Notes: a model not told the origin generated them from the sequence alone. Positions 25,984 to 34,229 are shown, counted from the first letter of the stretch. The stretch is DNA of 64,000 bases from CAJFUR01 sp904420575 (GCA_965119745.1 OZ221973.1:1364001-1428000); one strand, 5' to 3'. Numbers and translations are program-made.

Positions 25984-27036
25984 ATGGAACGTGGGCGGCG
26001 CGTGGCGCTGGGCATGAGCGGCGGCGTGGACAGCGCGGTGTCGGCCGCGCTGCTGGCGCGCGCCGGCTACGAAGTGGTGGGCGTGACGTGCGTGTTCCAG
26101 CGCGACGATGCGTCGTCGCGCGCCGTGCGCGACGCGGCGGCAACGTGCGCGCGGCTGGGCCTGGAACACGTCGCACGCGACTGCACGGCCCCGTTCGAGC
26201 AGCAGGTGATCGAGCCGTTCGTGCGGGCCTACGCCGAGGGGCTCACGCCCAGCCCCTGCGTCGGCTGCAACGCGCACGCGAAGATGCCCGCGCTCCTGCA
26301 GGCGGCGGACGACCTGGGGTGCGCTTCGGTGGCCACGGGCCATTATGCCCGCATCGCCCGTCTGGACGGCGGGCGCTTCGCCGTGCTGTGCGCGCTGGAC
26401 GCACGCAAGGACCAAAGCTACATGCTGTCGCTGCTGTCCCAAGAGCAGCTGGCGCGCCTCGTGCTGCCGCTGGGGGCCGTGACGAAGGCCGAGGTGCGCG
26501 TCATGGCCGCCGACCTGGGACTGGAAGTGGCCGACAAGCCGGAAAGCCAGGACGTGTGCTTCATCGACGGCGACTACCGGCCGTTCTTGCAGAAGCGTGG
26601 CTTCGTGGACGTTCCCGGACCCATCGTGGACCGTGCGGGCCAGGTGCTTGGCGAGCATGCGGGCCTGAGCGGCTACACGGTGGGCCAGCGCAAGGGCATC
26701 GGCGTTTCCGGCCCCGAGCCGTATTACGTGGTGGGAAAGCGCTGCGCCGACCATGCGCTGGTCGTGGGGACCGCCGACGAGGCGCGCATCGGCGGGGTCG
26801 TCGTGGGCGGGATGAACTGGCAGGCGGTGACAACGCTTGACCGACCGGGCGACGCCATGGTGAAACTGCGCTACCGCAGCACGCCGGCAGCGTGTATCAT
26901 AGAACCGATGGAAGACGGCCGCGTGCGCGTGCGGCTGCGCAGCCCGCAGCCTACCACCGCGCCCGGTCAATTCGCCGTGTTCTACCTGGGAGCCACCGTG
27001 CTGGGCGGTGGCATTATCGAGGAGGTTCTTGCATGA
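25984..27036 (+). CDS. mnmA: tRNA-specific 2-thiouridylase
   Basis: This 350-residue enzyme thiolates U34 of tRNA-Lys, -Glu and -Gln using ATP and a persulfide. The PP-loop SGGVDSAVSAALL is at residues 12-24, the catalytic Cys lies in PSPCVGCN near residue 95, and the second catalytic Cys in KPESQDVCFI. The C-terminal beta-barrel (GYTVGQRKGIGVSGPEPYYV) matches the family. ATG 25984 follows GGAAGGAACGGGC. The last four bases overlap the start of coaE. No cysteine desulfurase gene is nearby. Confidence 0.95.
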   Translation: MERGRRVALGMSGGVDSAVSAALLARAGYEVVGVTCVFQRDDASSRAVRDAAATCARLGLEHVARDCTAPFEQQVIEPFVRAYAEGLTPSPCVGCNAHAKMPALLQAADDLGCASVATGHYARIARLDGGRFAVLCALDARKDQSYMLSLLSQEQLARLVLPLGAVTKAEVRVMAADLGLEVADKPESQDVCFIDGDYRPFLQKRGFVDVPGPIVDRAGQVLGEHAGLSGYTVGQRKGIGVSGPEPYYVVGKRCADHALVVGTADEARIGGVVVGGMNWQAVTTLDRPGDAMVKLRYRSTPAACIIEPMEDGRVRVRLRSPQPTTAPGQFAVFYLGATVLGGGIIEEVLA

Positions 27037-27632
27037 AGAAGCTGTTCATCATAGGCGGCATGGGCGCCGGCAAGTCGACGGCCCGCAAGGCGCTCGTCGA
27101 TGAGGGATTGCCGTTCATAGACCTGGACAAGGTGGGCCACGACGTGCTCATGTGGGACACGGTGAAAGAAGAGCTGGTGGAGACGTTCGGCGAAGACATC
27201 CTGGACGAGGACGGCGAGGTGATCCGCCCGGCGCTGGCGAAGAAGGCGTTCGTGAGCCCGGCGGAAACGCGCAAGCTCAACCGCATCACCATGCCGCGCA
27301 TCGAGGACGCCTACACCGACCGTCTGGCCAAGTACGAGCGGGAAGGCCATGAGGCGGTCGTCGTGGAGTATTCGGTGTTCAAGAGCCGCGCGTCGTCGCT
27401 CGCGTATTCCGCCGACGTGGTCATGGCCGTGCTGGCGCCGCTCGACCTGCGCATCGAACGCGCCGTGGCAAGCGGCTTCGAGGAGTCCGACGTGCGCCGC
27501 CGCATAGCCCAGCAGATCACCGACGCCGACCGCATCGAGGCCGCCGACGTGGTGTTCAACAACGACGGCACCCCCGACGAACTGCGCAACCAGGTGCTCT
27601 TGTGGTGGCAGGAATACCAAAAGAAGGACTAG
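27033..27632 (+). CDS. coaE: Dephospho-CoA kinase-like P-loop kinase
   Basis: This 199-residue protein starts MKKLFIIGGMGAGKST, a CoaE-type P-loop, followed by FIDLDKVGHDVL (the DxD-like acidic motif) and PALAKKAFVSPAETRKLNRI, a common CoaE pattern. The lid region RIERAVASGFEESDVRRRIAQQ matches the family arginine-rich segment. It would phosphorylate dephospho-CoA to CoA. The overlap with mnmA (ATGA) suggests coupling. Sequence in the middle diverges from the best-known CoaE proteins, so a related nucleotide kinase is possible. Confidence 0.82.
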   Translation: MKKLFIIGGMGAGKSTARKALVDEGLPFIDLDKVGHDVLMWDTVKEELVETFGEDILDEDGEVIRPALAKKAFVSPAETRKLNRITMPRIEDAYTDRLAKYEREGHEAVVVEYSVFKSRASSLAYSADVVMAVLAPLDLRIERAVASGFEESDVRRRIAQQITDADRIEAADVVFNNDGTPDELRNQVLLWWQEYQKKD

Positions 27633-27941
27633 CCACGGCAGCCCTGTCGAGCTGCCTGCTATCACAACCCTAGCGTGCGCTGCTCGTCCAAGCTGACTGC
27701 GCCTATGCGTCGAGCAAGGCTGCACTGCAAAAGGTGTGGCGCAAAAGCACGCTGCACTTCCACGTGCTTCCTCGAAGGGGCTGCGCGGGGTGCAAGGATC
27801 ACCTTTCTTGCCAAAAGATGCAAAAGATGTCTTTGCGAGATTCTCATGGTGTTCGGCTAGCCGCGCAAATTGACCGACAGCGTGCGTTAGCCGATAAATT
27901 TATATATTATGCTCGCCATCATGGTTGGAAATTATTTGTAT
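27633..27941. other. AT-richer intergenic region, left edge of a probable acquired island
   Basis: No convincing gene is present in these 310 bases. Base composition shifts towards AT near 27890-27945, unlike the flanking housekeeping DNA. No transposase remnant or tRNA-derived attachment site was recognised. Confidence 0.4.
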
Positions 27942-27959
27942 AGTATAATTTCATATACT
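27942..27959 (+). promoter_or_regulatory. Putative promoter/operator of the radical SAM island
   Basis: A dyad AGTATA-N6-TATACT (27942-27947 and 27954-27959) overlaps a perfect TATAAT (27944-27949). It lies about 30 bases before the start of the 38-codon ORF. A small XRE regulator is encoded downstream and could bind this dyad to control the operon. No strong -35 is visible. Confidence 0.45.
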
Positions 27960-27988
27960 GTCATGTTGTCGTGAGAGAGGTGGGGGTT

Positions 27989-28105
27989 ATGTTGTTTTTC
28001 AATGATCCGAGTGTAGCTTCAATATGCAATTATATTGGGTACAAGGATCTCTGTTTCTTGATCGGAATGTCTTCTCTGAGACAGGAAAAACCAAGTCTGG
28101 CCTAA
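27989..28105 (+). CDS. Possible 38-residue peptide gene
   Basis: ATG 27989 has a good ribosome-binding site (GAGAGGTGG, core GAGG at 27977-27980) and lies just downstream of the TATAAT box. The product starts MLFFNDPSVASICNYIGY and has two Cys (13 and 22), with a Lys/Ser/Pro tail. The TAA sits in a hairpin (28099-28109 with 28123-28132) placed before the DUF2975 gene. As the first gene before a radical SAM/SPASM enzyme, it could be a modified-peptide precursor. I recognise no family and the assignment rests on position and signals only. Confidence 0.3.
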   Translation: MLFFNDPSVASICNYIGYKDLCFLIGMSSLRQEKPSLA

Positions 28106-28160
28106 GGCGTTCAGTGACAATCCGCCTAGGCCGCAAAGCGTTTGACTGAAAGGAGCCAAG

Positions 28161-28718
28161 GTGGAGGGTTTGTGCAAAGAAGGCGTGGCGATCGATAAGT
28201 CTTTGCGCCATGTGCAAAAGGTGTCGAAAGCATTTGCCGTGGTTTTCAAGGTGGCTTTTGTTCTTTCATGCATAAGTTGCATTGCCTTGATAACGCTGTC
28301 TATCTTAACCACGCTTTCCGAAGTGCAAACATCGTTTCTGAGCGCCTTGCTGAATATCGTTCCGGTTGTCCTCTCGTATCTTGCTTTTGTGATCGTGTTA
28401 TGGTGTCTTGCTTGCGCTTTTCACGATATGTCGAAGGGCAGCTCACCTTTCAATAGAAAGCAAGTTCGCAGGATTAGGTTGATCGGTATTCTGCTCATCG
28501 CATCGGCAGTGACGGAAGTCCTGATTTCTTTGGGCTATTCGAACGTCGTGCAGATCGGTGGTGATATGGCCATTGGTTATGGTTCTTCCAGTCTCGTTGC
28601 TCCTTCTCCCATCTTCATCGATGCGAAGGCTGTCATCGGTGCCGTTGTTTGTTTCGCGTTGTCGGCGATATTCTCGTACGGCGCGATCTTGCAAGAAGAC
28701 AACGACGGGACGGTCTAA
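28161..28718 (+). CDS. DUF2975 membrane protein
   Basis: This 185-residue protein has four predicted membrane helices (about residues 20-45, 58-85, 105-128 and 150-175), with FHDMSKGSSPFNRKQVRRIR between the second and third, the short cytoplasmic motif typical of DUF2975. Such proteins are often encoded next to a small XRE regulator, as here. GTG 28161 has AAAGGAG upstream with 5-base spacing. Function is unknown. Composition is lower in GC than the flanking genes, consistent with horizontal acquisition. Confidence 0.82.
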   Translation: MEGLCKEGVAIDKSLRHVQKVSKAFAVVFKVAFVLSCISCIALITLSILTTLSEVQTSFLSALLNIVPVVLSYLAFVIVLWCLACAFHDMSKGSSPFNRKQVRRIRLIGILLIASAVTEVLISLGYSNVVQIGGDMAIGYGSSSLVAPSPIFIDAKAVIGAVVCFALSAIFSYGAILQEDNDGTV

Positions 28719-28722
28719 AGCG

Positions 28723-28977
28723 ATGGCGATTATCGTGAGGCTCGACGTGCTGATGGCCGAGAGGAAGGTGAAATCCATCGACCTGGCCGAAAGGCTCGGA
28801 CTCACCCCTGTCGCTGTTTCAAGGCTGAAAACCGGCAAGATCAAGGCGATGCGGCTCGAAACGATGGATGCCATCTGCAAGACCCTCGGCTGCCAGCCGG
28901 GAGACCTCTTCGAGTACATTCCCGACGTGGAGGCGGAAGGGCTTTTCGACCTGGACAGTCCCGAGGACGCAGACTGA
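28723..28977 (+). CDS. Small XRE-family transcriptional regulator
   Basis: This 84-residue protein is nearly all helix-turn-helix: VLMAERKVKSIDLAERLGLT and PVAVSRLKTGKIKAMRLETM, followed by ICKTLGCQPGDLFEYIP, the ending common to HTH_26-type Cro/CI regulators. It probably regulates its own operon; the AGTATA-N6-TATACT dyad at 27942-27959 is the best candidate site. The gene starts 4 bases after the DUF2975 stop and the radical SAM gene follows at 38 bases. Confidence 0.88.
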   Translation: MAIIVRLDVLMAERKVKSIDLAERLGLTPVAVSRLKTGKIKAMRLETMDAICKTLGCQPGDLFEYIPDVEAEGLFDLDSPEDAD

Positions 28978-29015
28978 AGGCGCTTTCGGGCGCGAGTGTG
29001 CGGAAAGGCTATTCC

Positions 29016-30266
29016 ATGAGACTTCGACACGACGCCGTCTTGTTCGAGTACGCCGGCATCCCTATGGTGGGGAATCCCGAAAACGGGGGCACCATCGGCC
29101 TTACCCCCGGAGGGAAGGAACTGTGCGAACGCATGAGGGTTTCGGACGTTCCCGACGAGGAAGCGTTCAGGCTCGAACCCGAACTGGCTCAATGCCTTTC
29201 GGAGGCAGGTTTCATCCGTGACGTGGAGGTAGACCGGGGAGAGGGCAGGCTCACCTCGGCCTACCTCCACGTCACCCAGAGATGCAACCTGTCCTGTCGG
29301 GGATGCTATTCGGACGGCCCGTCGAGGAACGCCGGCGGCGACGCGTCCACCGAGGACATGAAGACGGTTGTCGGGAACCTTGCGCACGCTGGCGTGCGCA
29401 ACCTGGTCGTTTCGGGAGGCGAGCCGCTTCTCAGGGACGATCTGGACGAGATACTGCGCTATGCCAAGGAGTGCGGCATCGAAAGCGTTTCCGTCCTGAC
29501 GAACGGCACGCTCGTGGAAAAAGATGCCGTGACGAGGCTCGCCCCCTTTGTCGACTGCATTTCGGTGTCCTTCGACGGATGCTCGCCCGAATCCCCGGCC
29601 CACATCAGGGGAACGCAAAGGTTCGCCGAGCTCGTGAAAGCCGTCGGAACCATCAAGGACGCGGGCGTCGAGGCACACATGATCGCAACCGTCCACGCCA
29701 AGAACGCCGACGACGTGCCTGCCTATGTCGCGCTCTCCGAAGAACTGGGCGCCACGCTGAACTTCAGCATGCTCTCCTGCGGGCCGGACGACGGGCTTGC
29801 TTCCCTCGTTCCGGACGATGGCTGCCTGCGATCGCTCGGCTGCGGCATGGTCGCCTTGGCGGGCAGTTCCGTGGGCACGGAAGACGTGCCGGTGGGTCCC
29901 AGCCTGTCTGTCAAGAAGGTCTGCGGAGCGGGCTGCAAGACCTTGAGCGTGGATGCGGACGGCTCGGTGTACCCGTGCCACATGCTCCACGTGGAGCAGT
30001 ACAGGATGGGGAACGCGATTACGGGGACCATCGAAGAGGCGTTGCAAAGCGACGTGGCCGCCCTGTTCGCCGCGCTCGATGCTTCGGACTTCGACGGATG
30101 TGCGGGATGCCGCTATCTCCCCCTGTGCGGCGGAGGCTGCCGGGCCCGGTCGTTCTTCTTCACCGGCGACGTGCGTGCGAAGGATCCCTACTGCGCGATG
30201 ACGACCGGCTTCTACGACGCCTTCGCCGGAGTCTTGGCATCGGCCGTGGCCTCCCAGGCTTCCTAG
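29016..30266 (+). CDS. Radical SAM/SPASM domain protein, probable peptide maturase
   Basis: This 416-residue enzyme has an N-terminal region (about 1-75) that resembles a peptide-recognition (PqqD-like) domain, then the radical SAM core with C90-x3-C94-x2-C97 (QRCNLSCRGC) and the GGEP motif at 134-137. The C-terminus is a full SPASM domain: C307-x8-G316-x4-C321, then C362-x2-C365-x5-C371-x3-C375 and a final C393, enough for two auxiliary 4Fe-4S clusters. Such enzymes typically modify ribosomal peptides or activate other enzymes. ATG 29016 follows AAAGG; GTG 28998 is possible. Frequent AGG Arg codons differ from neighbouring genes. Confidence 0.88.
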   Translation: MRLRHDAVLFEYAGIPMVGNPENGGTIGLTPGGKELCERMRVSDVPDEEAFRLEPELAQCLSEAGFIRDVEVDRGEGRLTSAYLHVTQRCNLSCRGCYSDGPSRNAGGDASTEDMKTVVGNLAHAGVRNLVVSGGEPLLRDDLDEILRYAKECGIESVSVLTNGTLVEKDAVTRLAPFVDCISVSFDGCSPESPAHIRGTQRFAELVKAVGTIKDAGVEAHMIATVHAKNADDVPAYVALSEELGATLNFSMLSCGPDDGLASLVPDDGCLRSLGCGMVALAGSSVGTEDVPVGPSLSVKKVCGAGCKTLSVDADGSVYPCHMLHVEQYRMGNAITGTIEEALQSDVAALFAALDASDFDGCAGCRYLPLCGGGCRARSFFFTGDVRAKDPYCAMTTGFYDAFAGVLASAVASQAS

Positions 30267-30314
30267 GCAGCCGGCCTGCCGTTAGAAAGCCATCCCTCCT
30301 TACAATTCATCTAC

Positions 30315-30350
30315 GAACATCTGTTCATATTGTTGGCGCTGTGCTACACT
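30315..30350 (+). promoter_or_regulatory. LexA box and promoter of uvrB
   Basis: GAACATCTGTTC (30315-30326) is an exact match to the GAAC-N4-GTTC LexA operator of Gram-positive and actinobacterial SOS genes. It overlaps the -35 position of a promoter with extended -10 TGCTACACT (30342-30350). LexA binding here should repress uvrB until DNA damage. Confidence 0.8.
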
Positions 30351-30424
30351 GGTTCCCTTATGGACTTTCGTCGTTGCGGGAGCAGGGAACCGCGACGTCT
30401 CGGCTCTGTTTCGGAAGGAGCATC

Positions 30425-32575
30425 ATGGCGCATCTTTCTAACATCGAAGGCATGGAGATGGAGGGCAAGCTGCCCGAGGTGCGGCTGGCCACCACGCCGT
30501 TCAGGGTGGTGGCGCCCTACGAGCCGTCCGGTGACCAGCCGCAGGCCATCGAGAAGCTCAGCGCAGGCGTGGACGAAGGCCTGCGCTACCAGACGCTTCT
30601 GGGTGTGACGGGCTCCGGCAAGACGTTCACCATGGCGAAGACCATCGAGGCCGTGCAGAAGCCCACGTTGGTCATGGCGCCGAACAAGACGCTTGCGGCC
30701 CAGCTGGCAAGCGAGCTCAAGGAGTTCTTTCCGGACAACTCGGTGGTGTACTTCGTTAGCTACTACGACTACTATCAGCCCGAAGCCTACGTCCCGTCGT
30801 CCGACACGTTCATCGAGAAGGACGCCTCCATCAACGAGGAAGTGGAGAAGCTGCGCCATGCGGCCACTTCGGCGCTGCTGTCGCGGCGCGACTGCATCGT
30901 GGTGGCGTCGGTGTCGTGCATCTACGGCATCGGCAGCCCCATGGACTACGCCGGCATGGCCGTGTTCGTGGACAAGCAGAAGCAGATGGATCGCGACGAC
31001 GTCATCCACGAGCTCATCGACATCCAGTACGACCGCAACGACTACGAGCTCAAGCGCGGCACGTTCCGCGTGCGCGGCGACGCGCTCGACGTGTTCCCGC
31101 CCTATGCGGACAACCCGGTGCGCATCGACTTCTGGGGGGACGAGATAGAGGGCATCACCGAGATAGACCACGTCACCGGCGAGGTGGTGAACGAGTTCGA
31201 AGCGCTGCCCATCTGGCCAGCGTCGCACTACGTGGCCACGCGCCCGAAGATGGACCGCGCGCTATCCACCATCCGCGACGAGCTGCGCGAACGCCTGCAG
31301 CAGTTCAAGGAGGAGGGCAAGCTGCTGGAAGCACAGCGTCTGGAGATGCGCACGAACTACGACCTGGAGATGATGGAGACGATGGGCTTCTGCTCCGGCA
31401 TCGAGAACTACTCGCGCCACATCGACGGGCGTGCGCCCGGCGAGCCTCCCTACACGCTCATCGACTACTTTCCCAAGGACTTCCTCTGCATCATCGACGA
31501 GAGCCACGTCACCGTGCCGCAGATCCGCGGCATGCACGAAGGCGACCGTTCGCGCAAGATCACGCTCGCCGAGCACGGCTTCCGCCTGCCCAGCTGCCTG
31601 GACAACCGCCCGCTGCGCTTCGACGAGTTCGAAGAGCGCATCCCGCAGTTCGTGTACGTGTCGGCCACGCCAGGCGACTACGAGCAGAAGGTCAGCCAGC
31701 AGCAGGTGGAGCAGATCATCCGTCCGACGGGCCTCTTGGATCCGGAGATCATCGTGCGCAGCAGTGCCTCGCAGATCGACGACATCATCGACGAGGCGAA
31801 GGATCGCGCCGCCCGCGACGAGCGCGTGCTCATCACCACGCTCACGAAGAAGATGGCCGAGGATCTGACCGACCACCTGCTGGACCAGGGTGTGAAGGCG
31901 CGCTATATGCACTCGGACATTGCCACGCTGGAGCGCGTGGACATCCTGCGCGAGCTGCGTCAAGGCAAGTTCGACGTGCTGGTGGGCATCAACCTGCTGC
32001 GCGAAGGCCTGGACCTGCCGGAGGTGTCGCTCGTGGCCATCCTGGACGCGGACAAGGAAGGCTTCCTGCGCAACCACCGCTCGCTCATCCAGACCATCGG
32101 CCGCGCGGCCCGCAACGTGTCGGGGCAGGTGATCATGTACGCCGACCGCATCACCGACTCCATGGACCTGGCCATCAACGAGACGCGCCGCCGCCGCTCC
32201 ATCCAGATGCAATACAACACCGACCACGGCATCGAGCCCAAGACCATCCGCAAGGCCATCAACGACATCATGAGCTACGTGACCGACGAGATGGGCTCCA
32301 CGACGGCCGAGCAGGTGAACAAGGAGCTGGCCGAGCTGTCGCGCGAAGAGGTGCTGCGCATCATCCAGTCCATGGAGGACGACATGGCCGAAGCGTCTCG
32401 CGGCATGGACTTCGAAGAGGCCGCCCGCCTGCGTGACCAGGTGGTCAAGTTGCGTGCCCAGGTGGAGGGTTCCAGCGAGGACGACGTGCTGAAGAGCCTG
32501 AAGAAGAGCGCCCGCAAAGGCAGCGCCTACGGCAACCGCAAACACGCCGCCTACGGCTCGAGCAGGAGTTCGTAG
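30425..32575 (+). CDS. uvrB: UvrABC excision nuclease subunit B
   Basis: This 716-residue protein verifies DNA lesions with UvrA and then recruits UvrC. Motifs: Q-tip FRVVAPYEPSGDQPQAI, Walker A GVTGSGKTFT, the beta-hairpin YYDYYQPEAYVP, helicase motif DESHVT, motif VI QTIGRAARN, and a C-terminal UVR coiled coil (SMEDDMAEASRGMDFEEAAR). A longer tail rich in Ser, Gly and Lys follows. ATG 30425 follows CGGAAGGAG. Control by LexA is indicated by the operator at 30315. Confidence 0.96.
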   Translation: MAHLSNIEGMEMEGKLPEVRLATTPFRVVAPYEPSGDQPQAIEKLSAGVDEGLRYQTLLGVTGSGKTFTMAKTIEAVQKPTLVMAPNKTLAAQLASELKEFFPDNSVVYFVSYYDYYQPEAYVPSSDTFIEKDASINEEVEKLRHAATSALLSRRDCIVVASVSCIYGIGSPMDYAGMAVFVDKQKQMDRDDVIHELIDIQYDRNDYELKRGTFRVRGDALDVFPPYADNPVRIDFWGDEIEGITEIDHVTGEVVNEFEALPIWPASHYVATRPKMDRALSTIRDELRERLQQFKEEGKLLEAQRLEMRTNYDLEMMETMGFCSGIENYSRHIDGRAPGEPPYTLIDYFPKDFLCIIDESHVTVPQIRGMHEGDRSRKITLAEHGFRLPSCLDNRPLRFDEFEERIPQFVYVSATPGDYEQKVSQQQVEQIIRPTGLLDPEIIVRSSASQIDDIIDEAKDRAARDERVLITTLTKKMAEDLTDHLLDQGVKARYMHSDIATLERVDILRELRQGKFDVLVGINLLREGLDLPEVSLVAILDADKEGFLRNHRSLIQTIGRAARNVSGQVIMYADRITDSMDLAINETRRRRSIQMQYNTDHGIEPKTIRKAINDIMSYVTDEMGSTTAEQVNKELAELSREEVLRIIQSMEDDMAEASRGMDFEEAARLRDQVVKLRAQVEGSSEDDVLKSLKKSARKGSAYGNRKHAAYGSSRSS

Positions 32576-32614
32576 GGGGCGGCTGCGAGGACGCTTGCCG
32601 CAGGCAGAGCCGGC

Positions 32615-33934
32615 CTACGCCTCTTCGAGCTTCTCGGCGGCGTCGGCTTCTGCCGAGGGTGCAGCGGCAGACGCCGACGCCGGCTTGGCGTGGTCGAGCG
32701 CGCGCACGCTTTTCGGCAGGTACACCAGCGCACCCAGCACGATGCATACCAGGCCGTCCACCAGGAAGAACGGGGCAATGCCAATGGCTTCGGCCAACAC
32801 GCCGCCGACCGCGATCCCAATGGGCGAGGCCAGTCCGAAGGCGGCCGTGACGAAGCCGAGCGCACGTCCGGTCTTTTCGGCGGGCACGTTCTTCTGCACG
32901 AGCGTGATGAGCGGGCCGTTGAACCAGGCGCAGCCTATGGCCATGAGCGCGCACAGCGCCACGAACGCGGGGAACATCTGCGAGGTCAGCAGGCCGCAGG
33001 CCGACGTGGTGACGCCCACCAGAAGCGCCGCGACTGCCATGAGCCCCGCCAGCCGTTTGCCGCCGCCCCATGCCATGAGGATGACCGAGCCTGCGATCAT
33101 GCCGATGCCGAAGGCCGCTTCCACGACGGACGCCATGTAGCCGTCGCCGCCGAAGTGGTCGTAGGTCATCAGGGGGAACACGGCGCCCAAGGGCGCGAAC
33201 GCCATCATGCCGACGGTGATGCCCGCCAGCAGGATGACCAGTCCGCGGGTGTGCGAGAGCGCGCGCCACCCGTCGCGCATGTTCGCCAGCACGTGCTGGT
33301 CGTCGGTCGTCGCATCGTGGACGGTGGGTATCTTCGCCAGCGCCAGACCGGCCACGGCCGCCACGGCTCCGAAGAAGTCCAGGAACATGACCGAGTGGAA
33401 CCCGAGCGTGGTGTACAGGAAGATGCCGAACGCGGGCGCGCCGACGCTGGCCAGGCTCACGAGCAGCTGGTCGAGCGTGTTGATGCGCAGCAGGTGCTTT
33501 TCCGGCACGAGCAGCGGCATGGCCGCCATCATGGCCGGTCCGTGGAACGCCTGGCCCACGCTGCGCACGATGACCATGAACAGGATGAGCCCGAACGTGA
33601 CGTGCCCGGCCAGGATGATGAAGCCCAGCACGAGCGAGACCACGCCGATGCCCAGGTCGGCGACGATCATGACGGTCTTGCGGTTGTACTTGTCGGCCAG
33701 AACGCCGCCGAACGGCGAAAGCAGCCCTTGGGGAAGGTAGGCGCAGATGGAAGCCACGGCCAGGGCGAGCGCGCTGCCGGTGGTCTCGGTGACGTACCAC
33801 ACGGCCGCGTATCCCGCGGCGTAGCTGGTCACCATCGATACGGCCTGGCCGGCCCAGATGGTGCAGATGATGGCGAACCACCGCTTCGGCAGCGGCTGCC
33901 CGGCGGCGCTCAGGGGCGCTGTGGTTTCAGACAT
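32615..33934 (-). CDS. Major facilitator superfamily exporter, Mef-like (DHA3 group)
   Basis: This 439-residue protein has 12 predicted membrane helices. The start KRWFAIICTIWAGQAVSMVTS, followed by YVTETTGSALALAVAS, and the loop GVLADKYNRKTVMI (motif A) resemble macrolide-efflux MefA proteins by memory. The C-terminus is a 25-residue Ala/Glu-rich cytoplasmic tail. It probably exports a drug or metabolite; the substrate is not readable. ATG ending at 33934 has AAGGAG 8 bases upstream. A strong promoter (TTGACA-17-TAGACT), a 7-codon leader ORF and a GC hairpin lie upstream, which suggests attenuation control. Confidence 0.86.
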   Translation of the reverse strand: MSETTAPLSAAGQPLPKRWFAIICTIWAGQAVSMVTSYAAGYAAVWYVTETTGSALALAVASICAYLPQGLLSPFGGVLADKYNRKTVMIVADLGIGVVSLVLGFIILAGHVTFGLILFMVIVRSVGQAFHGPAMMAAMPLLVPEKHLLRINTLDQLLVSLASVGAPAFGIFLYTTLGFHSVMFLDFFGAVAAVAGLALAKIPTVHDATTDDQHVLANMRDGWRALSHTRGLVILLAGITVGMMAFAPLGAVFPLMTYDHFGGDGYMASVVEAAFGIGMIAGSVILMAWGGGKRLAGLMAVAALLVGVTTSACGLLTSQMFPAFVALCALMAIGCAWFNGPLITLVQKNVPAEKTGRALGFVTAAFGLASPIGIAVGGVLAEAIGIAPFFLVDGLVCIVLGALVYLPKSVRALDHAKPASASAAAPSAEADAAEKLEEA

Positions 33935-33972
33935 GGAAAAGCTCCTTGATCGGTCAATGGCTGGCACGTCGT

Positions 33973-34006
33973 CGCGCCGGGCGTTTTCGGAAGAACGCCC
34001 GGCGCG
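33973..34006 (-). promoter_or_regulatory. 13-bp hairpin in the leader of the MFS gene
   Basis: CGCGCCGGGCGTT (33973-33985) pairs exactly with AACGCCCGGCGCG (33994-34006), loop of 8. In the minus-strand transcript it lies 38 bases before the MFS start codon and 135 bases after the leader ORF. It has no T run on either side, so it may act on translation or pausing instead of intrinsic termination. Confidence 0.55.
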
Positions 34007-34141
34007 TTGCGTTTCCAGCGTGGGGTAGCGGTCGTGGTTGCGCCACCTATTCCGGTTGGAAAAGGCCGCAACTTCGCGTTGCGCGCGCAAGAAAGGACAT
34101 GCGGCAACAGGTCCGCAAGAAGAGGCACGGAGAAACGTGCG

Positions 34142-34165
34142 CTAGAAATACAGCTGTCCAGCCAT
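34142..34165 (-). CDS. Putative leader peptide of the MFS exporter
   Basis: An ORF of seven codons plus stop (MAGQLYF) starts about 30 bases downstream of the predicted transcription start, with CAAGGGG as ribosome-binding site 8 bases before ATG. It lies 207 bases upstream of the exporter start. Short leader ORFs before antibiotic-efflux genes often act as ribosome-stalling sensors. A chance ORF of this size is quite possible; placement and ribosome-binding site are the only support. Confidence 0.35.
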   Translation of the reverse strand: MAGQLYF

Positions 34166-34200
34166 CAAAACAACCCCTTGGGTCGGTGCCAAGTCTGTCT

Positions 34201-34229
34201 AGTCTAGCCACCCGGCACGGGCTTGTCAA
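34201..34229 (-). promoter_or_regulatory. Consensus sigma-70 promoter for the MFS gene
   Basis: On the minus strand: TTGACA (34229-34224), 17-base spacer, TAGACT (34206-34201). The predicted start point near 34194 gives a leader of about 260 nt ahead of the MFS coding region. Confidence 0.78.

Noticed and set aside
27675..27860. 61-codon frames on both strands with several Cys
   Set aside because: Considered as a peptide gene; no ribosome-binding site or promoter fits, and the better-placed ORF starts at 27989.
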